From assembly GCA_002381865.1 (NCBI GenBank), contig DFYO01000055.1, positions 30,350 through 94,349 on the forward strand: a stretch of DNA of 64,000 bases, read 5' to 3'. The notes beneath the pieces were generated by a model, which saw only the letters and a list, made by a program, of their open reading frames with translations, did no database searches and was not told where the DNA came from. Numbering within the stretch: position 1 is the first letter of the stretch; each line of letters opens with the position of its first letter. The position numbers were made by a program, and so were the translations under genes. This stretch comes from Clostridiales bacterium UBA4080 (GTDB lineage: Bacteria > Bacillota > Clostridia > Lachnospirales > Vallitaleaceae). This document shows, piece by piece, positions 1 to 9,132 of the stretch.

Positions 1-474
1 AAAATCAAAGCCTCCATCTTGCGTTAGCTCGGTTTGATTATAGGTAATACCATATTCAGCAAGAGAACCCGGAGTTTTTCTTATCCCAATTACTCCCTCC
101 AATGTATCATAAGGCTTTCCTACAGGTGATAGCACTTCATCTCCTGGTCTTAGGTTTCCTGATAAAGCTACTGTAAGTGCATGTGTTCCTGATATAAGCT
201 GTGGCCTGACAAGCGCCGCTTCCGTATTAAAAACATCTGCATATACCGCCTCAAGCGTATCTCTTCCCAAATCATTGTAGCCATATCCCGTTGTTGCGGC
301 AAAATGAATGTCACTTACTCTGTTTTTTTGCATTGCTGCAATAACCTTGAGCTGATTATACTCAGAAATATTTTCAATGCTCTTAAATTTTTCAGTTAGT
401 TCTGCTTCTATCCCTTTACAAAAATCAAACACCTCATTTGAGATGTTTAACTTTGAATACATATTATACTGCAT
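1..474 (-). CDS. Methionine gamma-lyase family (aluminum resistance-type) PLP protein, 5' part only
   Basis: The ATG lies directly after the hfq stop codon, and 158 codons are read before the window edge cuts the gene. Residues near 60-110 (a TGYGYNDLGRD stretch, then RPQLISGTHAL) match the PLP-dependent family annotated as aluminum resistance or methionine gamma-lyase-like protein (YnbB in Bacillus subtilis, next to hfq there too). The PLP lysine would lie beyond the edge and is not seen. A GAGGGA ribosome binding site lies inside the last hfq codons, so translation is probably coupled to hfq. The true substrate is not established for this family; the metal-resistance name is historical. Confidence 0.85.
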   Translation of the reverse strand, partial: MQYNMYSKLNISNEVFDFCKGIEAELTEKFKSIENISEYNQLKVIAAMQKNRVSDIHFAATTGYGYNDLGRDTLEAVYADVFNTEAALVRPQLISGTHALTVALSGNLRPGDEVLSPVGKPYDTLEGVIGIRKTPGSLAEYGITYNQTELTQDGGFDF

Positions 475-717
475 TTAATACATTCCCTCGCGTTCTTCCA
501 CCATCAACTGCACCTCTTTTGAAGGAATTATAGTTGATATAGCATGTTTATAAATCATCTGTTGTTTGCCCTCGGTCTCTAAAATAACAATAAAGTTATC
601 AAAGCCTCTGACAATTCCCTTTAGCTGAAACCCATTTGTTAAATAAATCAATATCGAGGTTTTGTCTTTTCTAACTTGATTTAAAAATACATCTTGCAAG
701 TTGATTGCTTTACTCAT
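475..717 (-). CDS. hfq: RNA chaperone Hfq
   Basis: An 80-residue Sm-fold protein that forms hexamers binding U-rich and A-rich RNA and assists sRNA-mRNA pairing. The Sm1 region spans about residues 8-50 and the Sm2 signature YKHA is at 56-59. Its length fits the short Gram-positive Hfq, which lacks the long disordered C-terminal tail of enterobacterial Hfq. It follows miaA by 50 bp, the classical miaA-hfq order, and abuts the PLP-enzyme gene downstream. Start ATG has a GGGGGA-type ribosome binding site. Confidence 0.96.
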   Translation of the reverse strand: MSKAINLQDVFLNQVRKDKTSILIYLTNGFQLKGIVRGFDNFIVILETEGKQQMIYKHAISTIIPSKEVQLMVEEREGMY

Positions 718-767
718 TCATTTTTCCCCCTTAATTGAACTTTTAAATATATGTTATATACATTCTA

Positions 768-1709
768 TTACATTTTTCTAATTTCTTCAATATCTTTTAT
801 TATTTTAGGTAAAATATTTTCATTTTTAAACTGATATTCCTCTAGATTTAGCCAAATAACGTTTTTTTCTCTTCTAAACCAGGTTAGCTGTCTTTTTGCA
901 AAGTGTCTGGTGTCTCTTTTAATAATATTTATGCAATGTTCAAAACTATATTCACCATATATTGCATCAATTGTTTCTTTATATCCTAATCCCTGCATTG
1001 AAATCATATCCTTGGTATAACCCCTTTCAAGCAAACCTCTGACTTCTTTTTCAAGACCTTGTTCAAACATAATATCTACTCTCGAATCAATTCGTCTATA
1101 AAGAAGCTCTCTATCCATATTTAAAACATAAAACAAAAGCTTGTATGGACTTTCTTTTTCTCTTTCAGCCAAATTATGCTCAGATATTTTTTTGCCCGTC
1201 TGTTTGTAGTATTCTAAAGCCCTGATTATTCTTTTAGTATTATTTATATGTATTTTTTCTGATGACTGGGGGTCAAGCTTTTTAAGCATTTCAAAAAGCA
1301 AAGTATTATTTTCTGCTGCCAGCTTTGTTAGATAATCTCTGTATTCTGTATCTGTCGAGGTTTCTTGAAAATCAATATCATAAGCAACTGCTTGAATATA
1401 AAAACCTGTACCTCCTGCAATGATAGGTATTTTGCCCTTAGAATATATTTCTTCAATTGCCTCTTTTGCTAATTTTTGAAATATATTAACATTAAAGGGC
1501 TCGTCAGGCTCTAATATGTCAATCAAATGATGTATTATTCCATCCATTTCTTGTTTAGTTATTTTAGCCGTTCCAATATCCATGCCTTTATAAACCTGCA
1601 TTGAATCCGCCGAAATTATTTCTCCGTTTATTTTCTTTGCTAGCTCTACTGATAAACTTGATTTTCCAGATGCAGTTGGCCCAGCAATTACTATTAATGG
1701 TTTTTTCAT
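768..1709 (-). CDS. miaA: tRNA dimethylallyltransferase MiaA
   Basis: This enzyme transfers the dimethylallyl group of DMAPP to N6 of A37 in tRNAs reading UNN codons, making i6A, the substrate of MiaB encoded upstream in the same operon. The P-loop GPTASGKS is at residues 10-17, followed by the DSMQVYKG substrate-binding stretch at 35-42. The 313-residue length is normal. It starts 9 bp after the mutL stop with an AGGAG ribosome binding site. Confidence 0.96.
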   Translation of the reverse strand: MKKPLIVIAGPTASGKSSLSVELAKKINGEIISADSMQVYKGMDIGTAKITKQEMDGIIHHLIDILEPDEPFNVNIFQKLAKEAIEEIYSKGKIPIIAGGTGFYIQAVAYDIDFQETSTDTEYRDYLTKLAAENNTLLFEMLKKLDPQSSEKIHINNTKRIIRALEYYKQTGKKISEHNLAEREKESPYKLLFYVLNMDRELLYRRIDSRVDIMFEQGLEKEVRGLLERGYTKDMISMQGLGYKETIDAIYGEYSFEHCINIIKRDTRHFAKRQLTWFRREKNVIWLNLEEYQFKNENILPKIIKDIEEIRKM

Positions 1710-1718
1710 TTATTGCTC

Positions 1719-3689
1719 CTATTGTATTCGTTTAAACTTCTTTTCAAGCTCATATCTTGTCATGGATACTATTGTAGGTCTTCCATGTGGACAATTATAT
1801 GGGTTTTCTAAATCTAGTAAATCCTCTATTAACCTGTAGCACTCTTGCATTGTAAGCTTGTCGTGAGCCTTTACCGCAGCTTTACATGCCAATGTGGCAA
1901 TATCATCTAATAATATATCAAATCTATCCTCTTTGTATTCCTCAGCAAGCCTGTCAATTATATCTAGAAATTGCTTTTCTTTTAAAGGCTTTTCAAAAAT
2001 AAAAGGCACTTCTCTGATTGCTATAGCATCCTTACCAAATTCCTCAATATCAAATCCCAGCATACGAAAAATACTTTTATGCTCAAAAAATCGGTTTTTT
2101 TCAGCTAAAGATAAGTTGACAATAATTGGTTGCAAAAGCTGTTGTGAATAAATCTGATTGTCCTTAACTGCTGTAAGAATTTTTTCATATAATACTCTTT
2201 CGTGAGCTGCGTGCTGGTCAATAATATATAGCTTTTCTTTAAACTCAACTATCCAATATGTGTCAAACAGCTGTCCAATAATTTTATGATTTTTAAGCTG
2301 TTCTCTATTTAAAAAAGCTTCATTATTATAGCTTATCTGTTCGCCTTTATAGCTCGTCTGTTCGTTGTTATAGCTCGTCGCAACTGCTTCTTTATTGTCA
2401 GATAATTCTTCATCTGGATCTTGTGTCTTATATTCTTGATATATTTGTTCTTGATTTTTGTTTTCTTGAATTATCCGTTCTTGAGCTTTAATTTCTTGAT
2501 TTGTAATAGCTTGTTCTTTATTTTCCTTAACTATACCTGTAATACTATCTTTGTCTCTACTTAAAAAACTATTAGTTTTATAGCTCTCGGAGTTTTTATT
2601 GGTTATTCTGTTATATTCAAAAGGCTCCGGTATATGGTTTTTATATAAAGGAATATCATCTGCTTTCTTTTTTTCAATAGATATTTCTGGTATTAATTGA
2701 GATTGCATAATAGCATTGCTAATTGCTTCTAGTACTCTTTGATATACAATTGTCTCATTATTAAACCGAACCTCCATTTTTGTAGGATGTACATTTACAT
2801 CTACAGCTTCTAAATCAATAATAATATTAATTACAGTAAACGGATATTGATGTACTGTCAACTTTGATTTATATGCATCTTCAATTGCTTTTTGTATTAC
2901 CTTGCTTTTTACATATCTTCCATTTATATAGTAATTTTCATAGGCTCTATTTGACCTGCTAATTGCAGTCTTGCCAATAAACCCCTTCACCTTCAATTCC
3001 TGATTGTTATAATCAACCTCAATTAAATTATTAGTTATATCTTTTCCATACACTGAAAAAACACAGTCTTTAAGACTATTATTTCCTGTAGTATATAACT
3101 TTGTTTGTCCGTTATTTGTAAATTTAAAGGAAATGTGAGGATTGCCAATTGCAAGTCTGTTTATAAGCTCGCCGATATTGCCTGACTCTGCCATTTGAGA
3201 TTTTAAGAATTTTTTTCTAACTGGTGTATTAAAAAAAATATTCTCTACAATCATTGTTGTTCCTTCAGGGCATCCAATTTCTTGAAAGGATTTCTCTATA
3301 CCCCCTTCAACAACATATCTTACTCCCGTAAGACTGTCCTTTGTTTTTGTAATCAATTGCATTTGAGATACCGAAGCAATACTTGCAAGCGCTTCCCCTC
3401 TGAAGCCTAATGAATTTATTTTGTGCAAGTCATCTACGCTTTCTATTTTACTGGTGGAATGTCTTACAAATGCACTTCTTACATCGGATTCATCTATTCC
3501 TTTTCCGTTATCAGTAATCCTGATTAAGGATATGCCTCCGTCCTTAATATCAATAGTAATTGCATCTGAATTAGCATCAATTGAATTTTCAACAAGCTCT
3601 TTTACAATAGATGCAGGTCTTTCAACAACCTCTCCTGCCGCAATTTTATTAATTGTGTTTTGATCTAATAGTCTAATGTGCTGTGCCAT
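1719..3689 (-). CDS. mutL: DNA mismatch repair protein MutL (endonuclease type)
   Basis: This is the mismatch-repair matchmaker ATPase. The N-terminal GHKL ATPase shows ELVENSIDA (31-39), DNGKG (60-64) and GFRGEAL (95-101). The C-terminal domain carries the metal-dependent nicking motif DQHAAHERVLYE (from 491), ACKAAVKA (from 601) and CPHGRP (633-638), as in bacteria that lack MutH. The linker at roughly 340-465 is low in complexity and contains two tandem repeat arrays (listed separately). It starts 1 bp after mutS and is probably co-translated with it. Confidence 0.97.
   Translation of the reverse strand: MAQHIRLLDQNTINKIAAGEVVERPASIVKELVENSIDANSDAITIDIKDGGISLIRITDNGKGIDESDVRSAFVRHSTSKIESVDDLHKINSLGFRGEALASIASVSQMQLITKTKDSLTGVRYVVEGGIEKSFQEIGCPEGTTMIVENIFFNTPVRKKFLKSQMAESGNIGELINRLAIGNPHISFKFTNNGQTKLYTTGNNSLKDCVFSVYGKDITNNLIEVDYNNQELKVKGFIGKTAISRSNRAYENYYINGRYVKSKVIQKAIEDAYKSKLTVHQYPFTVINIIIDLEAVDVNVHPTKMEVRFNNETIVYQRVLEAISNAIMQSQLIPEISIEKKKADDIPLYKNHIPEPFEYNRITNKNSESYKTNSFLSRDKDSITGIVKENKEQAITNQEIKAQERIIQENKNQEQIYQEYKTQDPDEELSDNKEAVATSYNNEQTSYKGEQISYNNEAFLNREQLKNHKIIGQLFDTYWIVEFKEKLYIIDQHAAHERVLYEKILTAVKDNQIYSQQLLQPIIVNLSLAEKNRFFEHKSIFRMLGFDIEEFGKDAIAIREVPFIFEKPLKEKQFLDIIDRLAEEYKEDRFDILLDDIATLACKAAVKAHDKLTMQECYRLIEDLLDLENPYNCPHGRPTIVSMTRYELEKKFKRIQ
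2327..2389 (-). repeat. 21-bp tandem repeat (3 units) in the mutL linker
   Basis: Three 21-bp units start at 2327, 2348 and 2369, each beginning TATAGCT on the plus strand. They encode heptapeptides of the type SYNNEQT / SYKGEQI / SYNNEAF (about residues 434-455). The third unit has diverged at its end. The period is a multiple of three, so copy changes would keep the frame. Confidence 0.85.
2418..2507 (-). repeat. 15-bp tandem repeat (about 6 units) in the mutL linker
   Basis: Units start at 2418 (degenerate), 2433, 2448, 2463, 2478 and 2493. The last five begin TTCTTGA on the plus strand. They encode consecutive pentapeptides ending in QE: ITNQE, IKAQE, RIIQE, NKNQE, QIYQE, then YKTQD (about residues 395-424). 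The array is in frame and lies between the ATPase and endonuclease domains. Confidence 0.88.
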
Positions 3690-3690
3690 A

Positions 3691-6297
3691 TTATAACCTC
3701 TTTGCCTTGTCTTGAAGGTTTTTAAGTGTTATCAGCGCCTGATAAGGCGTAACATTATTAATATCTATTTGCTTAAGCTCATCTATAACCAAGTAATTAT
3801 CACTATCAAAAAGAGTAATCTGTTTGTCCTGTTTTTCTTCTGGCAATTCAATTTTTTCATGTCTGACAACAATATCTGCTTCAGATAATTCCTTTAAAAT
3901 CATATTTGCTCTATCCAAAACTGCTTCTGGAACACCAGCTAATCTAGCTACTTGAATGCCATAGCTTTTATCTGCTCCACCAGGAATAATTTTTCTTAGG
4001 AAAATAATATCATCGCCTTTTTCCTTTACAGAAATGCAATAATTTACTACTCCATCTATTTTTCCTTCTAATTCTGTTAGTTCATGATAATGGGTTGCAA
4101 AAAGGGTTTTTGCTCCTATTTTATTACTATTTGAAATATATTCAACAACTGCCCAGGCAATACTTAATCCGTCAAAGGTACTTGTACCCCTTCCAATTTC
4201 ATCTAATATTATCAAGCTGTTTCTTGTTGCATTTCTTAAAATATTTGCAACCTCAGTCATTTCAACCATGAAGGTACTTTGGCCGCTTGCTAAATCATCA
4301 GAAGCACCTACTCTGGTAAATATCCTGTCAACAATTGCAATTTCTGCATGTGACGCAGGTACAAAGCTACCTATTTGAGCCATAAGGACAATTAATGCTA
4401 CCTGTCTCATGTATGTTGACTTACCTGCCATATTGGGTCCGGTTAAAATAGAAAACCTGTGTGTATCATCATCTAACAGGGAATCATTTGCTACAAACAT
4501 ATTGTTTTCCATCATTTTCTCAATAACAGGATGTCTTCCATCTTTAATAAAAATTGTTTGTCCTTCACTAATTAAAGGCTTAGAATAGTTTTGTCTAGCC
4601 GACACCTCCGCAAGTGAAGCAAATGCATCTATTGTTGAAATAAGGACTGCTGATTTTTTAATTCTTTCAACCTGTTCAGCCAATTTATCTCTAATCTCTG
4701 TAAAAATTTCATATTCTAGAGCAACTACCTTTTCTTCAGCTCCGAGTATTATATTTTCCATTTCTTTTAGCTCAGGTGTTATATATCTTTCTGCATTAGC
4801 CAGCGTTTGTTTTCTTGTGTATCTATCCGTTGGAACATATTGAATATATGATTTTGTTACCTCAATATAGTACCCAAAAACTTTATTGTAATTTACTTTG
4901 AGATTTTTAATTCCCGTAAGCTCTCTTTCCTTTGATTCAAGTGCAAGAAGCCAGTTTTTACCCTCAAGACTTGCTTTTCTAAATATATCAACATCATTAT
5001 TATAACCATCCTTGATGATATTACCTTCCTTGATAGAAATAGGTCCCTCTTCAATAATTGAAGCTTCAATTAAATTATACAAATCCGTTAGCTCATCCAA
5101 ATTATGTTCAATTGATTTCAATAAAGCTGCATTAAATGCTTTGATAAGCTCTTTAATTGGAGAAATCATTCCAATTGACTGTTTAAATGCAATCAAATCC
5201 CTGCAATTTGCAGTTTGACAGCTAATCTTGCTCATTAGCCTTTCTAAATCATAAATTGGATTTAACAGTTCTCTTAATTCTGCCCTTAATATCTGATTAT
5301 TAAGCAAATCCTCTACTGCATCCTGTCTTTTGATTATATCTGCTTTGTTCTTTAATGGTTTTTCTAAAAAGCTTCTTAGCATTCTTGCTCCCATTGCTGT
5401 TTTTGTTTTGTCCAGCACCCAAAGCAAAGAACCTTTTTTTTCTTTTTCTCTCATAGTTTCTACTATTTCTAAATTTCTTCTTGTAGAAAGATCTAAAATA
5501 GCATAATTTTCAGCATCATAATAAACAATATTAGTAATATGCTTAACACTTGATTTTTGAGTTTCAAAAACATATTCCAATAATGCGCCCGATGCAATGA
5601 TAGGTGCTTTAAATCCGGCAAGACCAAGGCTCTCAATGCTTCCCATTTTAAAATGTGTTTTAAGTGTATCTATGCATCTTTTTTCTTCAAAGCTCCAGCT
5701 ATCTCTTTTTCCAATATATACCGTAATTCTATTTTTTATATTATCTATTAATTCGATATGCTCTTGCATACTATCATCATAAATAATTTCACTGGGTGCT
5801 GTTTTAGTAACCTCATCTATCAATTTTACAGTGTCGTTTAATTGTGTAGTTTGAAAATCCCCAGTAGTAATATCAATATATGCAATTCCAAAAATACCAT
5901 TAGCTTGATGAATGGCCATCAGATAATTATTCTTTGTTGCATCAAGCGACTGCATATTAAGATTTGTCCCAGGAGTCACAATTCTGACAACATCTCGTTT
6001 AACAATCCCCTTAGCATCTTTGGGATCTTCTATCTGTTCACAAATTGCTACCTTGTAGCCCTCTGTAATCAGCTTATTAATATAATTCTCTGCAGCATGA
6101 TGTGGAACTCCGCACATTGGAGCTCTTTCAGCTTGTCCGCAATCTCTTCCTGTAAGAGTTATTTCTAATACTTTTGAGGCAAGCAGTGCATCCTCAAAAA
6201 ACATTTCGTAAAAATCTCCTAATCTATAGAATAAAATACAGTCCTTGTATTGCTGTTTAAGTTCATAATATTGTTGCATCATTGGTGTTAAAGCCAT
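3691..6297 (-). CDS. mutS: DNA mismatch repair protein MutS
   Basis: This is the mismatch-recognition ATPase. The N-terminal mismatch-binding motif GDFYEMF is at 27-33, with the Phe that stacks on the mispaired base. The Walker A motif GPNMAGKS is at 620-627, followed by the ABC-family DEIGRGTSTFDG (from 699). Near the C-terminus QITLF (826-830) fits the QxxLF beta-clamp-binding motif. The 868-residue length is typical of MutS1. It lies between miaB and mutL in one operon, with an AGAGGT ribosome binding site. Confidence 0.97.
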   Translation of the reverse strand: MALTPMMQQYYELKQQYKDCILFYRLGDFYEMFFEDALLASKVLEITLTGRDCGQAERAPMCGVPHHAAENYINKLITEGYKVAICEQIEDPKDAKGIVKRDVVRIVTPGTNLNMQSLDATKNNYLMAIHQANGIFGIAYIDITTGDFQTTQLNDTVKLIDEVTKTAPSEIIYDDSMQEHIELIDNIKNRITVYIGKRDSWSFEEKRCIDTLKTHFKMGSIESLGLAGFKAPIIASGALLEYVFETQKSSVKHITNIVYYDAENYAILDLSTRRNLEIVETMREKEKKGSLLWVLDKTKTAMGARMLRSFLEKPLKNKADIIKRQDAVEDLLNNQILRAELRELLNPIYDLERLMSKISCQTANCRDLIAFKQSIGMISPIKELIKAFNAALLKSIEHNLDELTDLYNLIEASIIEEGPISIKEGNIIKDGYNNDVDIFRKASLEGKNWLLALESKERELTGIKNLKVNYNKVFGYYIEVTKSYIQYVPTDRYTRKQTLANAERYITPELKEMENIILGAEEKVVALEYEIFTEIRDKLAEQVERIKKSAVLISTIDAFASLAEVSARQNYSKPLISEGQTIFIKDGRHPVIEKMMENNMFVANDSLLDDDTHRFSILTGPNMAGKSTYMRQVALIVLMAQIGSFVPASHAEIAIVDRIFTRVGASDDLASGQSTFMVEMTEVANILRNATRNSLIILDEIGRGTSTFDGLSIAWAVVEYISNSNKIGAKTLFATHYHELTELEGKIDGVVNYCISVKEKGDDIIFLRKIIPGGADKSYGIQVARLAGVPEAVLDRANMILKELSEADIVVRHEKIELPEEKQDKQITLFDSDNYLVIDELKQIDINNVTPYQALITLKNLQDKAKRL

Positions 6298-6324
6298 AAT
6301 TATACCTCTTTGTGCTGAGTGTTG

Positions 6325-7731
6325 TTATTCAACTATTTCTCCTGTCAGATAAAAGGATTTTGCTCCAGTAATTTTTATATCTATAAGCCTGCCTATTAGC
6401 TCGCTATTTCCTTTAATATGAACCAGATGATTATTAGAAAGTCTTCCGCTTACTAATTCAGCGTTCTGGCTGTTTTTTTCTTCTACTAGAACCTGATAAG
6501 TTTTACCTACATGTTCAATGCTTTTTTCATAGCTTATTTGATTAACCTGTTCAAGTAATCGGTTAAATCTTTCTTTTGCAATTTTTTCATCAACTTGATT
6601 TTCCATTGTAGCTGCCGGAGTACCTGTTCTCTTTGAATAAACAAAAGTGTACGCAAAATCATATCTGATTTGACTAACTATATCCAGCGTATCTAAAAAG
6701 TCCTCTTCTGTCTCTCCTGGAAAGCCTATAATAATATCAGTGCTAAGTGCAATACCCGGACATTCTTTTTTTATCTTATTAGCGAGCTCAATGTATTGCT
6801 CTTTTGTATATTTTCTGTTCATTGCCTTAAGCACCTTTGAGCTTCCTGACTGAAAAGGCAAATGAAGATGATTACATATTTTTTTTGATTTGCTCATAGT
6901 TGCAATTAGCTCATCTGATAAGTCCTTTGGATGTGAGGTCATAAAGCGAATTCTTTCAATGCCTTCAACCTCCTCAATCATTTCAAGTAGCTCTGCAAAG
7001 CTGGTTTCTTCCTCCAAACCAACGCCATAGCTATTAACATTTTGTCCCAGTAGCATTATTTCTAATACACCTTCTTTTGCTAAGGCTCTGATTTCATGCA
7101 TAATATCTTCTGGTTTTCTGCTTCTTTCTCTTCCTCTGACATAAGGGACAATACAATATGAGCAATAATTATTACAGCCATAGGTTATATTAACACTTGC
7201 TTTAAATGGATTGTTTCTGATACTTGGTAAATCCTCAACAATATCCTTATGCTCTGTCCATATATCAAAAATAGTTCTTCTGGAATCCATTCTGTTTTCG
7301 ATAAGCTCCGCAAGCTTGTACAAATTATGTGTTCCAAAGACTATATCAACATGTCTGTATGATTTTTTTATTTTTTCAACCACTGTTTCCTGCTGCATCA
7401 TACAGCCACAAACAGCTATCATTAAATTGGGATTTTTTCTTTTAACTGCCTTCAAAAACCCTATCCTTCCATAAACCTTAAGTTCAGCATTTTCTCTAAC
7501 ACAGCAGGTATTATATATCACAAAATCCGCATTTTTTTCCTCTTTTGCATGAGTATATCCGATTTTTTCTAATATACCTTTAAGCTTTTCAGAATCTCTT
7601 ACATTCATCTGACATCCAAAGGTAGTAATATAGTAAGTCAGCTTTTTGCTTTCAAGCCTTTTTCTTAATCTTTCTATTATTGAATTTTGAATATCGGCTT
7701 GTTCTTGAGTTATTTCAACTTCGTTTTTCAT
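6325..7731 (-). CDS. miaB: tRNA-2-methylthio-N6-dimethylallyladenosine synthase MiaB
   Basis: This radical-SAM methylthiotransferase converts i6A37 to ms2i6A37 in tRNA. The N-terminal UPF0004 domain has FGCQMN (C40) with further cysteines near 76 and 110 for the auxiliary cluster. The radical-SAM motif is CNNYCSYC (C186, C190, C193), followed by a C-terminal TRAM domain. The N-terminal extension of about 30 residues is usual in Firmicutes. The ATG has no Shine-Dalgarno site of its own in the usual place. Instead a micro-ORF with a good site ends 1 nt before it (listed separately). Confidence 0.95.
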   Translation of the reverse strand: MKNEVEITQEQADIQNSIIERLRKRLESKKLTYYITTFGCQMNVRDSEKLKGILEKIGYTHAKEEKNADFVIYNTCCVRENAELKVYGRIGFLKAVKRKNPNLMIAVCGCMMQQETVVEKIKKSYRHVDIVFGTHNLYKLAELIENRMDSRRTIFDIWTEHKDIVEDLPSIRNNPFKASVNITYGCNNYCSYCIVPYVRGRERSRKPEDIMHEIRALAKEGVLEIMLLGQNVNSYGVGLEEETSFAELLEMIEEVEGIERIRFMTSHPKDLSDELIATMSKSKKICNHLHLPFQSGSSKVLKAMNRKYTKEQYIELANKIKKECPGIALSTDIIIGFPGETEEDFLDTLDIVSQIRYDFAYTFVYSKRTGTPAATMENQVDEKIAKERFNRLLEQVNQISYEKSIEHVGKTYQVLVEEKNSQNAELVSGRLSNNHLVHIKGNSELIGRLIDIKITGAKSFYLTGEIVE

Positions 7732-7732
7732 T

Positions 7733-7753
7733 TTATATACTTAATGCACGCAT
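7733..7753 (-). CDS. Six-codon micro-ORF upstream of miaB (candidate leader peptide)
   Basis: On the minus strand AAAGGAAATA precedes an ATG that opens MRALSI followed by TAA. The stop codon is separated from the miaB ATG by one nucleotide. The micro-ORF is not in frame with miaB. The well-placed AAAGG (5 nt before the ATG) is the only clear ribosome binding site in the miaB leader. MiaB may therefore be translated by termination-reinitiation. Whether the peptide itself matters is unknown. Confidence 0.5.
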   Translation of the reverse strand: MRALSI

Positions 7754-7833
7754 TATTTCCTTTCTATAGATTTGATTATTAATGTTTTATAAAGCAATTT
7801 ATATCTTTTATTAAAAATTTTAGTATTATAAGG

Positions 7834-8475
7834 TCAGTCTCTTGAATAAATAACTGCAATGCATCCGCTTTCAAAGACTATTTCTCCTTGCTTCTGCGAA
7901 AGCTCATTACTTATTCCAAAAGAATCTGCTCTTTTCAAGCAGGCCTCATGCAAGGGATATTTAAAACCCTTTGTAGTTACTCCTTTAGCTTGATCTGACA
8001 AGGGAATCAAAGAAATGTACTTAAACTCTTGATTAGCGTATATTTTATGAGTCCCTGCCTTTTTAATGGTAATAATATTATTGTCATCAATTAAAGTGCA
8101 TTCAACCCTGTCCATATACTCCTCAAGCAAAAAAATATTTGCAAGAGTATGGTCAAGTCTTGTTCCTGTAGCTCCAAATATAGTAATTTTTTCAGCTTTG
8201 TTTTGAATTGCATAATTAAGTGCAATATGCGTATCTGTCAAATCCTTGTGTTCTGGATATTTTAAAATTTTTACAGCTTTTTTTTCAAAAGCCTTATATG
8301 CTTCAATGCTTATAGAATCAAAATCTCCTATTAACACATCAGGAATAATATTATTATTATATAAAATATTTGCACCACTATCCGCGCAAATTAATAAATC
8401 CTTTTTATGTTTACCCAATTGTTTTATCAGGCTATCTTCGATAATTTTGCCACCACTTATTATAACCGCTTCCAT
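7834..8475 (-). CDS. thiN: Thiamine pyrophosphokinase
   Basis: Transfers pyrophosphate from ATP to thiamine, giving thiamine diphosphate. The N-terminal catalytic domain shows ADSGAN (31-36) and the signature GDFDS (50-54), then KDLTDTHIAL with metal and ATP contacts. The C-terminal part is the small thiamine-binding beta domain. The 213-residue length is normal. It is the last gene of the long run from priA, directly after rpe, the order seen in many Firmicutes. No hairpin terminator is evident in the 100 bp before miaB. Confidence 0.93.
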   Translation of the reverse strand: MEAVIISGGKIIEDSLIKQLGKHKKDLLICADSGANILYNNNIIPDVLIGDFDSISIEAYKAFEKKAVKILKYPEHKDLTDTHIALNYAIQNKAEKITIFGATGTRLDHTLANIFLLEEYMDRVECTLIDDNNIITIKKAGTHKIYANQEFKYISLIPLSDQAKGVTTKGFKYPLHEACLKRADSFGISNELSQKQGEIVFESGCIAVIYSRD

Positions 8476-8483
8476 ACTATCTC

Positions 8484-9131
8484 CTAGAATTTTTTGAATT
8501 CTTGAATTGTTTTTTTAATATCCTTGGAATTAAAAACTGCTGAACCTGCAACAATAACATCTGCTCCTGCTGCAACAACCTTTGATACATTTTCAAGTGT
8601 AATTCCGCCATCAACCTGAATCAAACAGCTTGGATTTTTTTCTATAATAATTTTTTTCATTTCTTTGATTTTATCAGTTGAATGTTCAATAAAACTCTGT
8701 CCTCCAAAGCCCGGATTTACAGACATTATCAAAACCATATCCAAAAGCTCTATTATCGGCTCCAAGAAACTACACGGAGTTGCCGGATTAATTGAAACAC
8801 CAACCTTTATATTTTTTTCTTTGATATAAGTAACTAATCTATGCAGATGCTTTGCTCCCTCATAGTGTACTGTAATTATATCTGCACCTGCAGCAATAAA
8901 ATCATCAATAAATCTTATCGGTTCCTCTATCATTAAGTGAACATCAAAGCATTTGTCTGTACATTTTCTTACTGCTTTAACAACTGGTGCACCAAAAGTA
9001 ATATTGGGTACAAACGCCCCATCCATTACATCTATGTGTATCCAATCACAGCCATATTTTGAAATTAGTTCTATCTCTTCTCCAAGCTTAGAAAAATCTG
9101 CAGAAAGAATTGATGGTGCTAGTTTAATCAT
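8484..9131 (-). CDS. rpe: Ribulose-phosphate 3-epimerase
   Basis: Interconverts ribulose 5-phosphate and xylulose 5-phosphate in the pentose phosphate pathway. A TIM barrel of 215 residues shows the family motifs APSILSADF near the start, HIDVMDGAFVPN (metal-binding His and Asp, about 32-43), HLMIEEP, and VNPGFGGQSF in the C-terminal half. It starts just after rsgA with an AGGAGATGG ribosome binding site. Linkage rsgA-rpe-thiN is conserved in the phylum. Confidence 0.95.
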   Translation of the reverse strand: MIKLAPSILSADFSKLGEEIELISKYGCDWIHIDVMDGAFVPNITFGAPVVKAVRKCTDKCFDVHLMIEEPIRFIDDFIAAGADIITVHYEGAKHLHRLVTYIKEKNIKVGVSINPATPCSFLEPIIELLDMVLIMSVNPGFGGQSFIEHSTDKIKEMKKIIIEKNPSCLIQVDGGITLENVSKVVAAGADVIVAGSAVFNSKDIKKTIQEFKKF

Positions 9132-9132
9132 T

